64,000 nt of DNA from Massilia agrisoli (GCF_020831365.1 NZ_JAJHPV010000014.1:62001-126000); one strand, 5' to 3'; shown: positions 1 to 7,613, counted from the first letter of the stretch. A program made the numbers and translations. Notes: generated by a model not told the origin, from the sequence alone.

Positions 1-286
1 AGCCGGTGGCGGCAAGCAGGCGCTGGTCGATAAAGCGGATGACGGCCCGGTACAGGTCCGACAGCGAAAAGGCCACGATGGTCACCAGCGCCACCACGAC
101 ATAGGTGCTGGCGCCGTAGCGCATCGCCAGCGTGACATCCCCGACCCGCAGCAGCATGGCGATTAGGAAGCAGAACGGAAGGGCAATCAGGTCGACGCCG
201 ACAGCCAGCGCGATCTTTGCCGTTCGATGCATGGAAATCATGTCGACGCAAAATTGGCTGATGACGCTGGTGTGGGAAGTCGACAT
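1..286 (-). CDS. N-terminal part of a CapD/WbpM-like nucleotide-sugar dehydratase/epimerase (truncated by window edge)
   Basis: Only the first 95 or so codons lie in the window; the frame is open to position 1. The visible part is two to three hydrophobic segments (about residues 26-45 and 56-72) followed by SDLYRAVIRFIDQRLLAATG. The (G/S)LYRAV(I/L)R(F/Y) signature after a short membrane region is typical of FlaA1/CapD/WbpM proteins, which make UDP-sugars for capsule, O-antigen or exopolysaccharide; the catalytic Rossmann domain would lie outside the window. The start is taken at the ATG ending at 286, but no clear ribosome binding site precedes it and in-frame ATGs at 241 and 232 are alternatives. 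The spacer upstream holds an FNR-type promoter (424-472), suggesting control by oxygen. The family call is inferred from a short N-terminal signature. Confidence 0.65.
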   Translation of the reverse strand, partial: MSTSHTSVISQFCVDMISMHRTAKIALAVGVDLIALPFCFLIAMLLRVGDVTLAMRYGASTYVVVALVTIVAFSLSDLYRAVIRFIDQRLLAATG

Positions 287-821
287 GGCAGGAGGAGCGC
301 TTGGGGTGGCGTTTATTTTTTCTGTTATTAATAAATGAAAATCGCGAATTAATAATTTAATATCATTCGTGAAACAAATTCCGTTCGCCATTGATGGGTG
401 CGCTTAGATGACTTATCGCGGCGTAAGTTTATTATCGGGGTACGTTCAATTAGCTGGTTTGATAACTATCAATTGCTGACTTCCATAATATTTCCGGCTT
501 ATATTTATTAATCTCGAGAATATATTTAGTTTTACAGTTAAAATAAATACAATATGGAAAACTGGCGCGGATTCAGCACCGTGAATGCAGGCGAGCTCAT
601 TTTTGGAGTGGCAAGCTGCGCCACAGTTCCGGATGTGGCGGCGGCGTACGCCGGGATTGACGCGTTCCGGTAAGGGGCGCTCTAGCGGGAGCGTTCCGGC
701 CGCGGTGCTGTCGCGCCCGGACAGGCCGGCCCGGCAGCTATTTTGTTGACGATTGATTCAGATGGATGTGCACGCTTCCCCCGCGCCTACGATGAAGTGA
801 GTTTCAGCGTGGAGAAGCGCC
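287..821. other. Intergenic region, AT-rich in its left half
   Basis: About 535 bases between two divergent genes. Positions 300-560 are strikingly AT-rich against the GC-rich genome and contain the FNR-type promoter described separately; 590-820 returns to high GC. A 39-codon open frame (554-673) begins at an ATG without a ribosome binding site and is not credited as a gene. No RNA gene was recognised. Confidence 0.7.
424..472 (-). promoter_or_regulatory. Putative class II FNR/ANR-dependent promoter
   Basis: TTGATAACTATCAA at 459-472 matches the FNR/ANR consensus TTGAT-N4-ATCAA at every defined base. Reading leftward, the hexamer GATAAT lies at 436-431, with its centre 32 bases from the palindrome centre. 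If transcription starts near 424, the box is centred at -41.5, the classical class II activation position. It points toward the CapD-like gene about 140 bases downstream. No correctly spaced -10 exists in the rightward direction. The function is inferred. Confidence 0.62.
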
Positions 822-1463
822 ATGGCAGTCCTGGTTACCCTTGAGCAGATCAACAAGCTGGCGCCCGGCGTGCGCCCCGCGTATGCGGACGCGTTTGCCG
901 GCGGCCAGCAGTTGCTGGACGATTTCGGCATCGCCGCATCGCCGCTGCGGATGGCGCATTTCATTGCCCAGCTGATGCACGAGTCGGGGGCGCTGACGAA
1001 GGAATATGAAAACCTGAATTACAGTGCGCGCCGGCTGGTGCAGGTGTGGCCGTGGCGCTTCAAGCCGCACGGGCCGCTCGATCCGGAGGCTTACGCCCAC
1101 AACGCCCGCAAGCTGGCCAATGAAGTCTACGGCGGACGGATGGGCAACACGGGCCCGCAGGACGGTTATATCTACCGCGGGCGCGGCTTGCTGCAGCTGA
1201 CAGGGAAGGGGAATTACGTGGCTGCGACCGCGCGGGTGCGCCGCTGCATGCCGTCGGGGCCAGATTTTGCAAAGGATCCGGACGCCGTGCTGGCCCCGGC
1301 ATGGTGCCTGGCGGTGGCGGCCGGGGAGTGGTCCAGCCGCGGCTGCAACCAGCTGGCCGACGCCGACGACCTCGAACAGATCACCCGCCGCATCAACGGC
1401 GGCACCACCGGTTTCGTCGAGCGCCAGGAATGGCTGCGCCAGGCCAGGCTGTTGTGGAACTAA
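822..1463 (+). CDS. GH19-type chitinase/endolysin-like hydrolase
   Basis: A 213-residue single-domain protein without signal peptide. The glycoside hydrolase 19 fold is indicated by HESG at residues 53-56 (Glu54 is the likely catalytic acid), YENLNYSA at 62-69, and YRGRGLLQLTG at 118-128, the hallmark of phage and bacterial GH19 lysozymes. Such enzymes cleave peptidoglycan or chitin beta-1,4 bonds. It is somewhat divergent after residue 135, where the usual NY..(A/L) helix is followed by an atypical Arg-rich stretch. There are no holin or spanin genes around it, so it is probably a stand-alone domesticated lysozyme rather than part of a prophage. It converges on the DUF1460 gene with a 6-base gap and may have its own promoter in the GC-rich spacer. 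Confidence 0.85.
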   Translation: MAVLVTLEQINKLAPGVRPAYADAFAGGQQLLDDFGIAASPLRMAHFIAQLMHESGALTKEYENLNYSARRLVQVWPWRFKPHGPLDPEAYAHNARKLANEVYGGRMGNTGPQDGYIYRGRGLLQLTGKGNYVAATARVRRCMPSGPDFAKDPDAVLAPAWCLAVAAGEWSSRGCNQLADADDLEQITRRINGGTTGFVERQEWLRQARLLWN

Positions 1464-1469
1464 GCCGGC

Positions 1470-2420
1470 TTACGGCGCCGCTGCAAAGCCGGGACGCGGT
1501 TGCGGCGCCATCGGCGGCACCACGATGTTGTCGTTCAGGCGCAGGAACTTGAAGCCGGCCAGCTTCTGGCCGTTCTTGCCTTCGCGCGCATTGCGTTGCT
1601 CGCGCTCGCGCGCACGGGCAATGAAGGCGTCGAACGATTCCTCGCGCACCTGCGGTTCGGATGAATGCAGGAAGCGCCGCGCGCCATCCGGCCCGGTCGC
1701 CACCAGCCCCACATGCGACACCCAGTAGCCGCCATCGCGGGTCGACACCACGTTCACGAAATCGCCGTCCTGCAACTGGGCCGCCACCTCGGCCACCCGG
1801 TCCGCTTGCAGGAAATATTCGCGGCTGTTCTGGACCGGAATGTCGCGCTCTGTCTGGTGGCGCGTTTTCAGGAATGTGGCGCGGTCAACCGTCAGCTCAT
1901 ACGACGGTCCGGACGGGCCGGCAAGCGCCATGCTGATGTCGCTCACCAGCCAGTTGTTGTTCAGGTTCCAGTCCACTTCGGTGTAGTGATTGCGCGACGC
2001 GACGCCGATCACCCCGTCCTTGTAGCGGATACGCTGCAGCATCCAGAAGAACTCTTCCCAGGATTTCGACAGTGCCATGGCGTAAGTGTGTTCCGCAAAC
2101 ACCACACAATCGCTGTTCTCCAGGCTGAACATGGGCAGGGAATCGTGCAGTTCGAACGGATATTCGCCCAGCAGGTGGAGCTTGTACGGCTGGCCGATGT
2201 TCTTGCGCCCGATCGCGGTGATGCGCTTGCGTAAGTCCGGTTCGGCCGTTTGCATGTGGGCGATGTAGCGGTGCACTTCCTGCGGGCTCATCTGGTAGAC
2301 CTGCTTCTCCAGCAGCCTTTCCATGGGGACTGGCCCGGGCGCAGGGGTACCGGAAGGGATGGGCTGGGTGGCGCAGCCGGCCAGGGCGGAGGCGGCGAGA
2401 AGCAGGGCAATGAGGCGCAT
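1470..2420 (-). CDS. DUF1460 lipoprotein, NlpC/P60-like amidase family
   Basis: A 316-residue lipoprotein when started at the ATG ending at 2420, which puts a clean signal (MRLIALLLAASALAGC) with lipobox LAGC, Cys16, at the N terminus; the frame could be extended upstream to 2498 but that would bury the signal. The central part carries NSDCVVFAEHTYAMAL (Cys105 as probable nucleophile) and later YWVSHVGLV, which supplies the conserved His, matching the DUF1460 family annotated as N-acetylmuramoyl-L-alanine amidase-like. It is likely an outer-membrane-anchored peptidoglycan-modifying enzyme. The gene is convergent with the GH19 gene and divergent from the TonB receptor. Substrate is unknown. 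Confidence 0.8.
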   Translation of the reverse strand: MRLIALLLAASALAGCATQPIPSGTPAPGPVPMERLLEKQVYQMSPQEVHRYIAHMQTAEPDLRKRITAIGRKNIGQPYKLHLLGEYPFELHDSLPMFSLENSDCVVFAEHTYAMALSKSWEEFFWMLQRIRYKDGVIGVASRNHYTEVDWNLNNNWLVSDISMALAGPSGPSYELTVDRATFLKTRHQTERDIPVQNSREYFLQADRVAEVAAQLQDGDFVNVVSTRDGGYWVSHVGLVATGPDGARRFLHSSEPQVREESFDAFIARAREREQRNAREGKNGQKLAGFKFLRLNDNIVVPPMAPQPRPGFAAAP

Positions 2421-2494
2421 GGGAGATGCCTGGAAAGGAAAACAGCACGCTAACGCGGCTTGGCGCGTTTTGACAATGAAAATTTTTGACGCTG

Positions 2495-2539
2495 CCATAA
2501 CCAGCTGTTGTTTGCCAAGTCATTCCACCCGGTTATGGA
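2495..2539 (+). promoter_or_regulatory. Candidate promoter with long-spaced inverted repeat ahead of TonB receptor
   Basis: CCATAACC (2495-2502) and GGTTATGG (2531-2538) form an exact 8-base inverted repeat 28 bases apart. A candidate sigma-70 promoter reading rightward lies between them: TTGCCA at 2512-2517 and TATGGA at 2534-2539 with a 16-base spacer, so one half-site would cover the -10. This would suit a repressor of the receptor gene or of the divergent DUF1460 gene. Purely sequence-based. Confidence 0.35.
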
Positions 2540-2595
2540 TTAAATAACATAAGTGATTTTCGGACATTCCACAAATCATGAATACTCCCGAAGAT

Positions 2596-2613
2596 GGCAA
2601 GGTACACCTTGCC
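2596..2613. promoter_or_regulatory. Perfect inverted repeat in the TonB receptor leader
   Basis: GGCAAGGT-ac-ACCTTGCC is a perfect 8-base inverted repeat with a 2-base centre, 31 bases upstream of the receptor start codon and just before its ribosome binding site. It could be an operator or, in RNA, a short hairpin in the leader. No regulator gene is adjacent. Confidence 0.4.
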
Positions 2614-2644
2614 AACGCATACATATATAACAGGAGAGATCACG

Positions 2645-5617
2645 ATGATGTTCAAGCAGAAGCCAGTAGCGGCCGCTGTATCTTTGGCACTGTGGAGCCT
2701 GGCGGCCATGCCAGCCTTTGCGCAGCAGGCGCAGCCTACCGGCGAACAGATGCAGACGGTGCATGTGACCGGTATCCGCGCGTCGATGGCCAAGTCGCTG
2801 GGCGTAAAGAAGGACGCTACCGCCAACGTTGAAGTCATCACCGCCGAAGACGTCGGCAAGATGCCGGACAAGAACCTGGCCGACTCGCTCCAGCGCCTCG
2901 CCGGTGTTGCAGTGCGTACCGACTACGACGAAGCCGAAAAAGTGTCGATGCGCGGCACCAACCCGGACATGTCGCTGATCCTGTTCAACGGCCACACCGT
3001 TTCCGGCGGCGACTGGTACGTGTCCGACCAGGGCTCGAGCTCGCGTTCGACCAGCCTGTCGCTGATGCCGTCGTCGGTCCTGAACCAGGCCATCGTCTAC
3101 AAGACCTCGCAAGCTAACATCGTCGACGGCGGCCTGGCCGGTACCGTCAACGTGACCACCCGCAAGCCGCTGGCCCAGAAAGAAAAACTGGGCGGCGTGG
3201 TCAGCGTCGGCGCCAGCTATGCCGACCTGCCAGGCAAGAGCGCGCCTGACACCACCGCCACCGTCAACTGGAAGAACGACGCCGGCACCTTCGGCGTGAT
3301 CGTCCAGGGCTTCGCTGAAAAACGCTATGTGCGCCGCGATTCCGTATCGCGCTTCGCTTACGGCACCAGCAGCGGCTGGGACGTGATCAACACCACGACC
3401 ATGAAGGGCATCACCGACGAATCGCTGGCCGGCACCGGCTACAAGGCAGCCGACCTGAACGGCGTGCGCATGCCAGGCTCGATGAGCTCGGAATTCGTTG
3501 AATCGGTCCGTGACCGCAAAGGCGGCATGTTCGCCCTGCAATTCAAGCCGAACCAGGACCTCGACGTGAACATGACGGGTTTCCACTCGAAGATGAACGC
3601 GAATAACCACGGCCGGCTGACCTCGGGCGGCATGTACTCGATGCTGCTGGGTAAGAACGATCCGCTGGGCGGCACCTCGGCATCGGCGATCAACACCAAC
3701 TCCAACGGCCAGCAGGTGTTTGCCCAGATCCGCAACCCGGTCATCGTCAACGAAAAGACCATCTACGGCCACGACCTGCGCGTGCTGAAGGCGGCCGACA
3801 TCGTGTTCCCGGCCGGTACCACGCCTCAGTTCGTCGGTAACTCGGAAGGCTTCTACCGCGACGGCGCCAACGCCACCAGCTCCTTCCTCGACCTGGACGG
3901 CAAGTACCGCGTCAACGAAGACCTGACCGTCAAGGCGCTCGCCAGCATCACCCGCGGCGTGGGCGAGACCGCGCGCGACGCCGGCACCACCTTCGCCCGC
4001 TACGGCACCGGCTTCTCGTATGCCCTGAACGGCCTGCACGACGCGCCGGACTCGCGCTACATCGGCGCCGGCGAGAACCTGCCGGTGATGAACGCCGACG
4101 GCAGCGGCTACAAGATGGTGGGCCGCGCTGCGTCCGGTATCAAGACCACCGACAAGGAAAAGAGCCTGCAGTTCGACGCTGAATACCGCCTCGACAAGGG
4201 TATCGTCCAGTCGATGGAAACCGGCGTGCGCTACGCCGACCACAAGCGCGTCAGCGGCCGCAACGGCCCGGCGTTCCGCAGCAGCACCCTGACGCTCCAG
4301 GGCACCAACGGCGTGATGCCTTACCCAGCCGACTTCGGTGACGGCCTGGGCGGCGGCAACTGGGACAACACCGGCTTCACCTATTCGCCGGACGTGGTGC
4401 GCGCCTACTTCGATGCGGAAACCAAGGAAACCACGCCTGAGTGGGAACGCCGCGTCAATTCCGAGATCGACATGCGCGAGCGCCAGACTTCGGCGTACGT
4501 GATGGCCAACCTCGAATGGGACAAGTGGTCGGGTAACGCCGGCGTGCGCTTTGTCCGCACCCAGGTCAACGCGCAGATCTCGACCCCGATTCCGGCCGGC
4601 TCCTGCGACCGTACCGAACCGGGCAAGCCTGCGACCACCTGCGCCAAATATCCGGGCGCAATCACCACCGCCGGCGACGCGCAGAGCTACTACGATGGCG
4701 TGCCGTTCAATCCGAAGTCGGGCATCATGTACTACAAGACGCCGACCGACCGTACCTTCAACAATGCCCTTCCTAGCATGAACCTGCGCTACGAGATGGA
4801 CAAGGACATGATCGTACGCTTCGGCGCCAGCCGCACCATCGGCCGCCAGAACTACAACGTGCTTGGCACCGGCTTCGGCACCCCGACCTGCGACGCCAAC
4901 GGCTGCCGCGTGACCGGCCCGAATCCAGACCTGAAGCCACTGACCTCCGACAACGTCGACCTGTCGTGGGCCTGGTACTTCGCACGCCGCTCGATGGTTG
5001 CGGCCAACGTCTTCCACTCGAAGATCGATGGCTATGTGAAGACCGGTACGGTAGGCAGCTCGACCGTCGACCTGCTCGACCCGCGCGACCAGACCGTGAA
5101 GACCTTCTTCATCAACACCTCGTCGCAGCAGGGCGCGAAGATCAGCGGCATCGAGCTGTCCTACGAGCAGCCGTTCGGCGAGACCGGCTTCGGCTTCACG
5201 TCCAACGTCAGCCGCGCCAAGACCAAGGTTGACGATGGCCGTCCGATGGTCGGTGCATCCGAGTGGGCAGGTAACCTCGGTGGCTACTTCGAGAACGACA
5301 AGGTCTCGGCACGCCTGGTCGCCAACTACCGCGGCAAGTACGTGAACAGCAGCACCGCACCATCGCCTACGGCCAACAGCCAGGGCCTGTCGGTGATCAA
5401 CGGTGTCGCGATGCCAACCGCGCCGACGATGGCAGCGCCGGTTACCACCCTGGCCTTCTCGGCGAGCTACAACATCAACGACCACCTGATCCTGTCGTTC
5501 GACGCGACCAACCTGACCAACGCCAAGCGCGCCCAGTATCGCTACAGCGAAGAAGAGCAGCAGAAGCTGGACGTCAGCGGCCGCCAGTACTACCTGAACC
5601 TGAAATACAAGTTCTGA
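2645..5617 (+). CDS. TonB-dependent outer membrane receptor (Xanthomonas/Caulobacter type)
   Basis: A 990-residue receptor started at the ATG at 2645, which follows AGGAGA by a good distance and begins a typical signal peptide ending near AFAQQ (about residue 27). A plug domain follows, with VHVTGIRASMAKSL, NVEVITAEDVGKMPDKNLAD and SLQRLAGVAV, then a large beta-barrel ending in YYLNLKYKF with the C-terminal aromatic residue needed for outer membrane insertion. The size and the GKMPDKN..D signature match the large oligosaccharide-type receptors of Xanthomonas and Caulobacter (TonB-Xanth-Caul group). The ligand cannot be read from sequence: no transporter or glycosidase is adjacent, although alpha-glucan enzymes occur at 56-61 kb. 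It is monocistronic, closed by a strong terminator at 5641. Confidence 0.92.
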   Translation: MMFKQKPVAAAVSLALWSLAAMPAFAQQAQPTGEQMQTVHVTGIRASMAKSLGVKKDATANVEVITAEDVGKMPDKNLADSLQRLAGVAVRTDYDEAEKVSMRGTNPDMSLILFNGHTVSGGDWYVSDQGSSSRSTSLSLMPSSVLNQAIVYKTSQANIVDGGLAGTVNVTTRKPLAQKEKLGGVVSVGASYADLPGKSAPDTTATVNWKNDAGTFGVIVQGFAEKRYVRRDSVSRFAYGTSSGWDVINTTTMKGITDESLAGTGYKAADLNGVRMPGSMSSEFVESVRDRKGGMFALQFKPNQDLDVNMTGFHSKMNANNHGRLTSGGMYSMLLGKNDPLGGTSASAINTNSNGQQVFAQIRNPVIVNEKTIYGHDLRVLKAADIVFPAGTTPQFVGNSEGFYRDGANATSSFLDLDGKYRVNEDLTVKALASITRGVGETARDAGTTFARYGTGFSYALNGLHDAPDSRYIGAGENLPVMNADGSGYKMVGRAASGIKTTDKEKSLQFDAEYRLDKGIVQSMETGVRYADHKRVSGRNGPAFRSSTLTLQGTNGVMPYPADFGDGLGGGNWDNTGFTYSPDVVRAYFDAETKETTPEWERRVNSEIDMRERQTSAYVMANLEWDKWSGNAGVRFVRTQVNAQISTPIPAGSCDRTEPGKPATTCAKYPGAITTAGDAQSYYDGVPFNPKSGIMYYKTPTDRTFNNALPSMNLRYEMDKDMIVRFGASRTIGRQNYNVLGTGFGTPTCDANGCRVTGPNPDLKPLTSDNVDLSWAWYFARRSMVAANVFHSKIDGYVKTGTVGSSTVDLLDPRDQTVKTFFINTSSQQGAKISGIELSYEQPFGETGFGFTSNVSRAKTKVDDGRPMVGASEWAGNLGGYFENDKVSARLVANYRGKYVNSSTAPSPTANSQGLSVINGVAMPTAPTMAAPVTTLAFSASYNINDHLILSFDATNLTNAKRAQYRYSEEEQQKLDVSGRQYYLNLKYKF

Positions 5618-5640
5618 TAGCTGTCTGGCCTGAAACGAAA

Positions 5641-5667
5641 CGGGGAGCGCAAGCTCCCCGTTTTTTT
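5641..5667 (+). terminator. Rho-independent terminator of the TonB receptor gene
   Basis: CGGGGAGC-gcaa-GCTCCCCG with an 8-base perfect stem and a run of seven T, 20 bases after the stop codon. Confidence 0.95.
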
Positions 5668-5776
5668 ATTGCTTACCGCGTTTGTTGGCGAATGTGCGTC
5701 ACCGAACGGTTGTGTTGTTGCCGCGCGCTTAAGATGAACCTGTGTGAGTGAGCGCCCTGCGGTAGACCCAAGGGAG

Positions 5777-5873
5777 CTGCTGCCTCAGCAGGTTAGCCGG
5801 TCGCCTCGAGGACCGGCACCAGATTTGAGCGCCAGCGCCGCCTTTGCGTGTGCTGGCCAATTCCTGACAGGAA
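5777..5873 (+). ncRNA. Candidate structured leader: four consecutive hairpins
   Basis: Four perfect stems follow each other: CTGCTG/CAGCAG (5777-5791, loop 3), GCCGGTC/GACCGGC (5796-5817, loop 8), GCCAGC/GCTGGC (5831-5857, loop 15) and TTCCT/AGGAA (5861-5873, loop 3). The last stem ends just before the GGAGG ribosome binding site of the 52-codon gene, so it could affect initiation. I do not match it to a riboswitch class I know. The array could be a cis-regulatory leader, a small RNA, or chance pairing in GC-rich DNA. Confidence 0.35.
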
Positions 5874-5885
5874 GCGGAGGACATC

Positions 5886-6044
5886 ATGTCGGCATTTACC
5901 CATCCACCGAAACACCTTGTTCGCGAATATCTCCAGCGCCGCAAGCGCGCCGCAGGGCCGCCGCCGACGCCGGAAGAAATCCGTCGCCAGCTTGGATGGG
6001 AAATGTTGATGCCGCAGGTGAAACTGCCTGCGCGCCGTAGCTGA
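5886..6044 (+). CDS. Small basic protein of 52 residues, unknown function
   Basis: The protein starts MSAFTHPPKHLVREYLQRRK and ends KLPARRS. Its start follows GGAGG with 5 bases spacing, the best evidence that it is a real gene. It is basic, with a Pro-rich centre (GPPPTPEE) followed by an amphipathic IRRQLGWEM segment; there is no signal peptide or membrane segment. It is separated from the receptor by a terminator, so it must have its own promoter, and is preceded by the hairpin array at 5777-5873. I do not recognise the family. The initiation context is convincing, but the length leaves room for doubt. Confidence 0.6.
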   Translation: MSAFTHPPKHLVREYLQRRKRAAGPPPTPEEIRRQLGWEMLMPQVKLPARRS

Positions 6045-6083
6045 TCTTCACCGAGTCCTACAGCGCGATCTCGCGTCGTCCTA

Positions 6084-6106
6084 TATGCCGTTTTGCACAC
6101 GGCATA
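6084..6106. promoter_or_regulatory. Inverted repeat upstream of the 58-residue protein gene
   Basis: TATGCCG-N9-CGGCATA, a perfect 7-base inverted repeat 36 bases before the start codon, followed by an AT-rich GATAATTTAAG segment that could hold a -10. It may be an operator or leader hairpin; no regulator is linked. Confidence 0.3.
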
Positions 6107-6141
6107 GATAATTTAAGAAACACCGCCAACAGGAGAAACGC

Positions 6142-6318
6142 ATGACCAAACGTATCGGCAACAAAGACGAAGCCCAGCAGCGCAGCAAACAAGAGAAGCT
6201 GGAAACCAAGCGCACCAACATCGCACGCGAAGCCGTCAAGAAGGCTACCGCTAGCGCCAAATACCGCAACCAGGTCAAGAACCAGCCGGCGCCTCACCAG
6301 TCCGCGCCACCCGCCTGA
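6142..6318 (+). CDS. Small highly charged protein of 58 residues, unknown function
   Basis: Begins MTKRIGNKDEAQQRSKQEK with the start codon preceded by AGGAGA at ideal distance. The first 45 residues are almost entirely Lys, Arg, Glu, Gln, Asn and Ala and probably helical; the tail is Pro-rich (NQPAPHQSAPPA). There is no signal peptide or membrane helix. It is closed by a strong terminator at 6339, so it is an independent small transcript. The composition would suit a nucleic-acid-associated or stress protein, but that is speculation and the family is not recognised. Confidence 0.7.
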   Translation: MTKRIGNKDEAQQRSKQEKLETKRTNIAREAVKKATASAKYRNQVKNQPAPHQSAPPA

Positions 6319-6338
6319 GTTTCAACCGTTTAGCCAAA

Positions 6339-6370
6339 AGCCCGCATCCTTGCCGATGCGGGCTTTTTTT
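6339..6370 (+). terminator. Rho-independent terminator
   Basis: AGCCCGCATC-cttgcc-GATGCGGGCT with a 10-base perfect stem followed by a T run, 20 bases after the small charged protein gene. Confidence 0.95.
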
Positions 6371-6383
6371 CGTGCTTGCCTTT

Positions 6384-6412
6384 CGTCGTTCCCGCAAAAG
6401 CGGGAATCCATG
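6384..6412. repeat. REP-like palindromic element, single copy
   Basis: CGTCG followed by TTCCCGCAAAAGCGGGAA and TCCATG. The same CGTNRTTCCCGC...GCGGGA core recurs at 34944, 36502 and (inverted) 36580, always between genes, which identifies a dispersed palindromic repeat family. Confidence 0.75.
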
Positions 6413-6538
6413 CGACGGCCGCCGCAGCTGGCCGGATAATTCGCCGTTCACCGGGCGCCAGCCGCAGTTCACCGAAAAGCGGTTTCGCGGCGCAGGGACC
6501 CGTTGTATCGTGAAGCTGTTCTTTCAACGGGAGGCAAA

Positions 6539-6913
6539 GTGAATACCGAAAAATCCTACGAGTGGCGCCGACAATTGTTATGGGGACTGGTTCTGATCGG
6601 CCTTGGCGTCGCCTTTTTCCTCGACCGCCTCGACCTGTTCGACATCGATACAGTGTGGCATTATTGGCCGCTGATCCTGGTCGTGATCGGGATCAACAAG
6701 ATGATCGGCTATCCGACCGCGAAGCATTTCTCCAACGGGCTGTGGCTGGGATTCCTCGGCATCTGGCTGTTCGCAACCTTCGAAAACATGTTTGGCCTGA
6801 CCTGGCGTAACAGCTGGCCGATCCTGTTCATCGCCTGGGGCATCACGCTGGTGATCGAGCCTATCATCCAACAACGTTTTCCATCCCACCAGGAGCCTCG
6901 CGATGAAAAGTGA
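6539..6913 (+). CDS. Small four-helix membrane protein, LiaI/LiaF-like transmembrane domain
   Basis: A 124-residue protein of almost nothing but four hydrophobic segments (about residues 12-31, 40-58, 66-86 and 93-112), with paired Trp-Pro motifs (YWPLILVVIGI, SWPILFIAWGI) typical of the LiaF transmembrane domain (DUF5668-like). The start is the GTG at 6539, preceded by GGGAGG; an upstream TTG frame extension to 6503 has no support. The stop overlaps the next start by 11 bases, so the pair is translationally coupled. It lacks the C-terminal LiaF domain of its neighbour and resembles that protein's N-terminal half, consistent with a duplication. Its probable role is a membrane partner in envelope stress sensing. 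Confidence 0.75.
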   Translation: MNTEKSYEWRRQLLWGLVLIGLGVAFFLDRLDLFDIDTVWHYWPLILVVIGINKMIGYPTAKHFSNGLWLGFLGIWLFATFENMFGLTWRNSWPILFIAWGITLVIEPIIQQRFPSHQEPRDEK

Positions 6914-7613
6914 CATGAAGAACCGCAGCCTGTCCAGCCAGGTCATCATGGGCGCGATCGCCATCGCTTTCGGCATCGTGTTCCTGCTCGATAACCTCGA
7001 TATCTGGGACTTCCGCCACGCGATCCACTTCTGGCCGACCATCCTGATCGTCATCGGCCTGGTCAAGATCTGGGACTCGCGCACCTCCAGCGGCTACCTG
7101 ATCGGCGGCGCGCTGGCCACCGTCGGCGTGCTGATGATCCTGCACCGCCTTGGCTACATCTACTTCAACATCCGCACCATGTGGCCGCTGTTCCTGATCG
7201 GCGTGGGCGGCTTCATCATCTTCAAGGCGCTGGCGCGGCGTAACCGCGCCGACGTCGTGCCGGGACTGAAGGCAGGCGAGAGCGACGACTCGGTGGTCGA
7301 CATCACCGCCATCCTCGGCGGCTTCGAGCGCCGCATCGTCACCCAGGACTTCCGCGGCGGCGAGATCACCGCCGTCATGGGCGGCTGCGAGCTCGATATG
7401 CGCGACTCGTCGATCAAGGGCGAAGCAGTCATCAACGTGTTCGCCGTATTTGGCGGCATCTCGATCAAGGTGCCGCGTGACTGGACGGTGGTCCTGCACG
7501 GCACGCCAATCATGGGCGGCTTCGACGAGAAGACCAATGCGCCGCCGGACGCCTCGAAGCGCCTGATCGTCAAGGGCCACGCCATCATGGGCGGCGTGGA
7601 AGTGCGCAACTGA
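6903..7613 (+). CDS. LiaF-like membrane protein
   Basis: 236 residues: four hydrophobic segments up to about residue 107 with the same IHFWPTILIVIGLVKI pattern as the preceding protein, then a soluble beta-rich C-terminal domain with repeated glycine turns (ILGGFERRI, VMGGCELDM, VFGGISIKVP, IMGGFDEK, IMGGVEVRN). This is the layout of LiaF proteins, which in Firmicutes inhibit the LiaS kinase and respond to cell-wall-active agents. It overlaps the upstream gene by 11 bases and the kinase gene by one (TGATG). Here the partner kinase is of the LytS family rather than LiaS, so the inhibitory role is inferred by analogy. Confidence 0.83.
   Translation: MKSDMKNRSLSSQVIMGAIAIAFGIVFLLDNLDIWDFRHAIHFWPTILIVIGLVKIWDSRTSSGYLIGGALATVGVLMILHRLGYIYFNIRTMWPLFLIGVGGFIIFKALARRNRADVVPGLKAGESDDSVVDITAILGGFERRIVTQDFRGGEITAVMGGCELDMRDSSIKGEAVINVFAVFGGISIKVPRDWTVVLHGTPIMGGFDEKTNAPPDASKRLIVKGHAIMGGVEVRN

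Noticed and set aside
554-673. 39-codon frame in the left spacer
   Set aside because: ATG without ribosome binding site at the junction of AT-rich and GC-rich DNA; no hydrophobic or charged pattern suggesting a real peptide.
822-2420. Prophage lysis cassette
   Set aside because: The GH19 enzyme and DUF1460 lipoprotein could suggest phage lysis genes, but there is no holin, spanin, integrase or structural gene and the two genes converge.
2576-5485. 969-codon frame on the minus strand
   Set aside because: It lies wholly opposite the TonB receptor, is dominated by Val/Ala/Gly/His/Arg runs without any domain, and is a by-product of high-GC third positions in the real gene.
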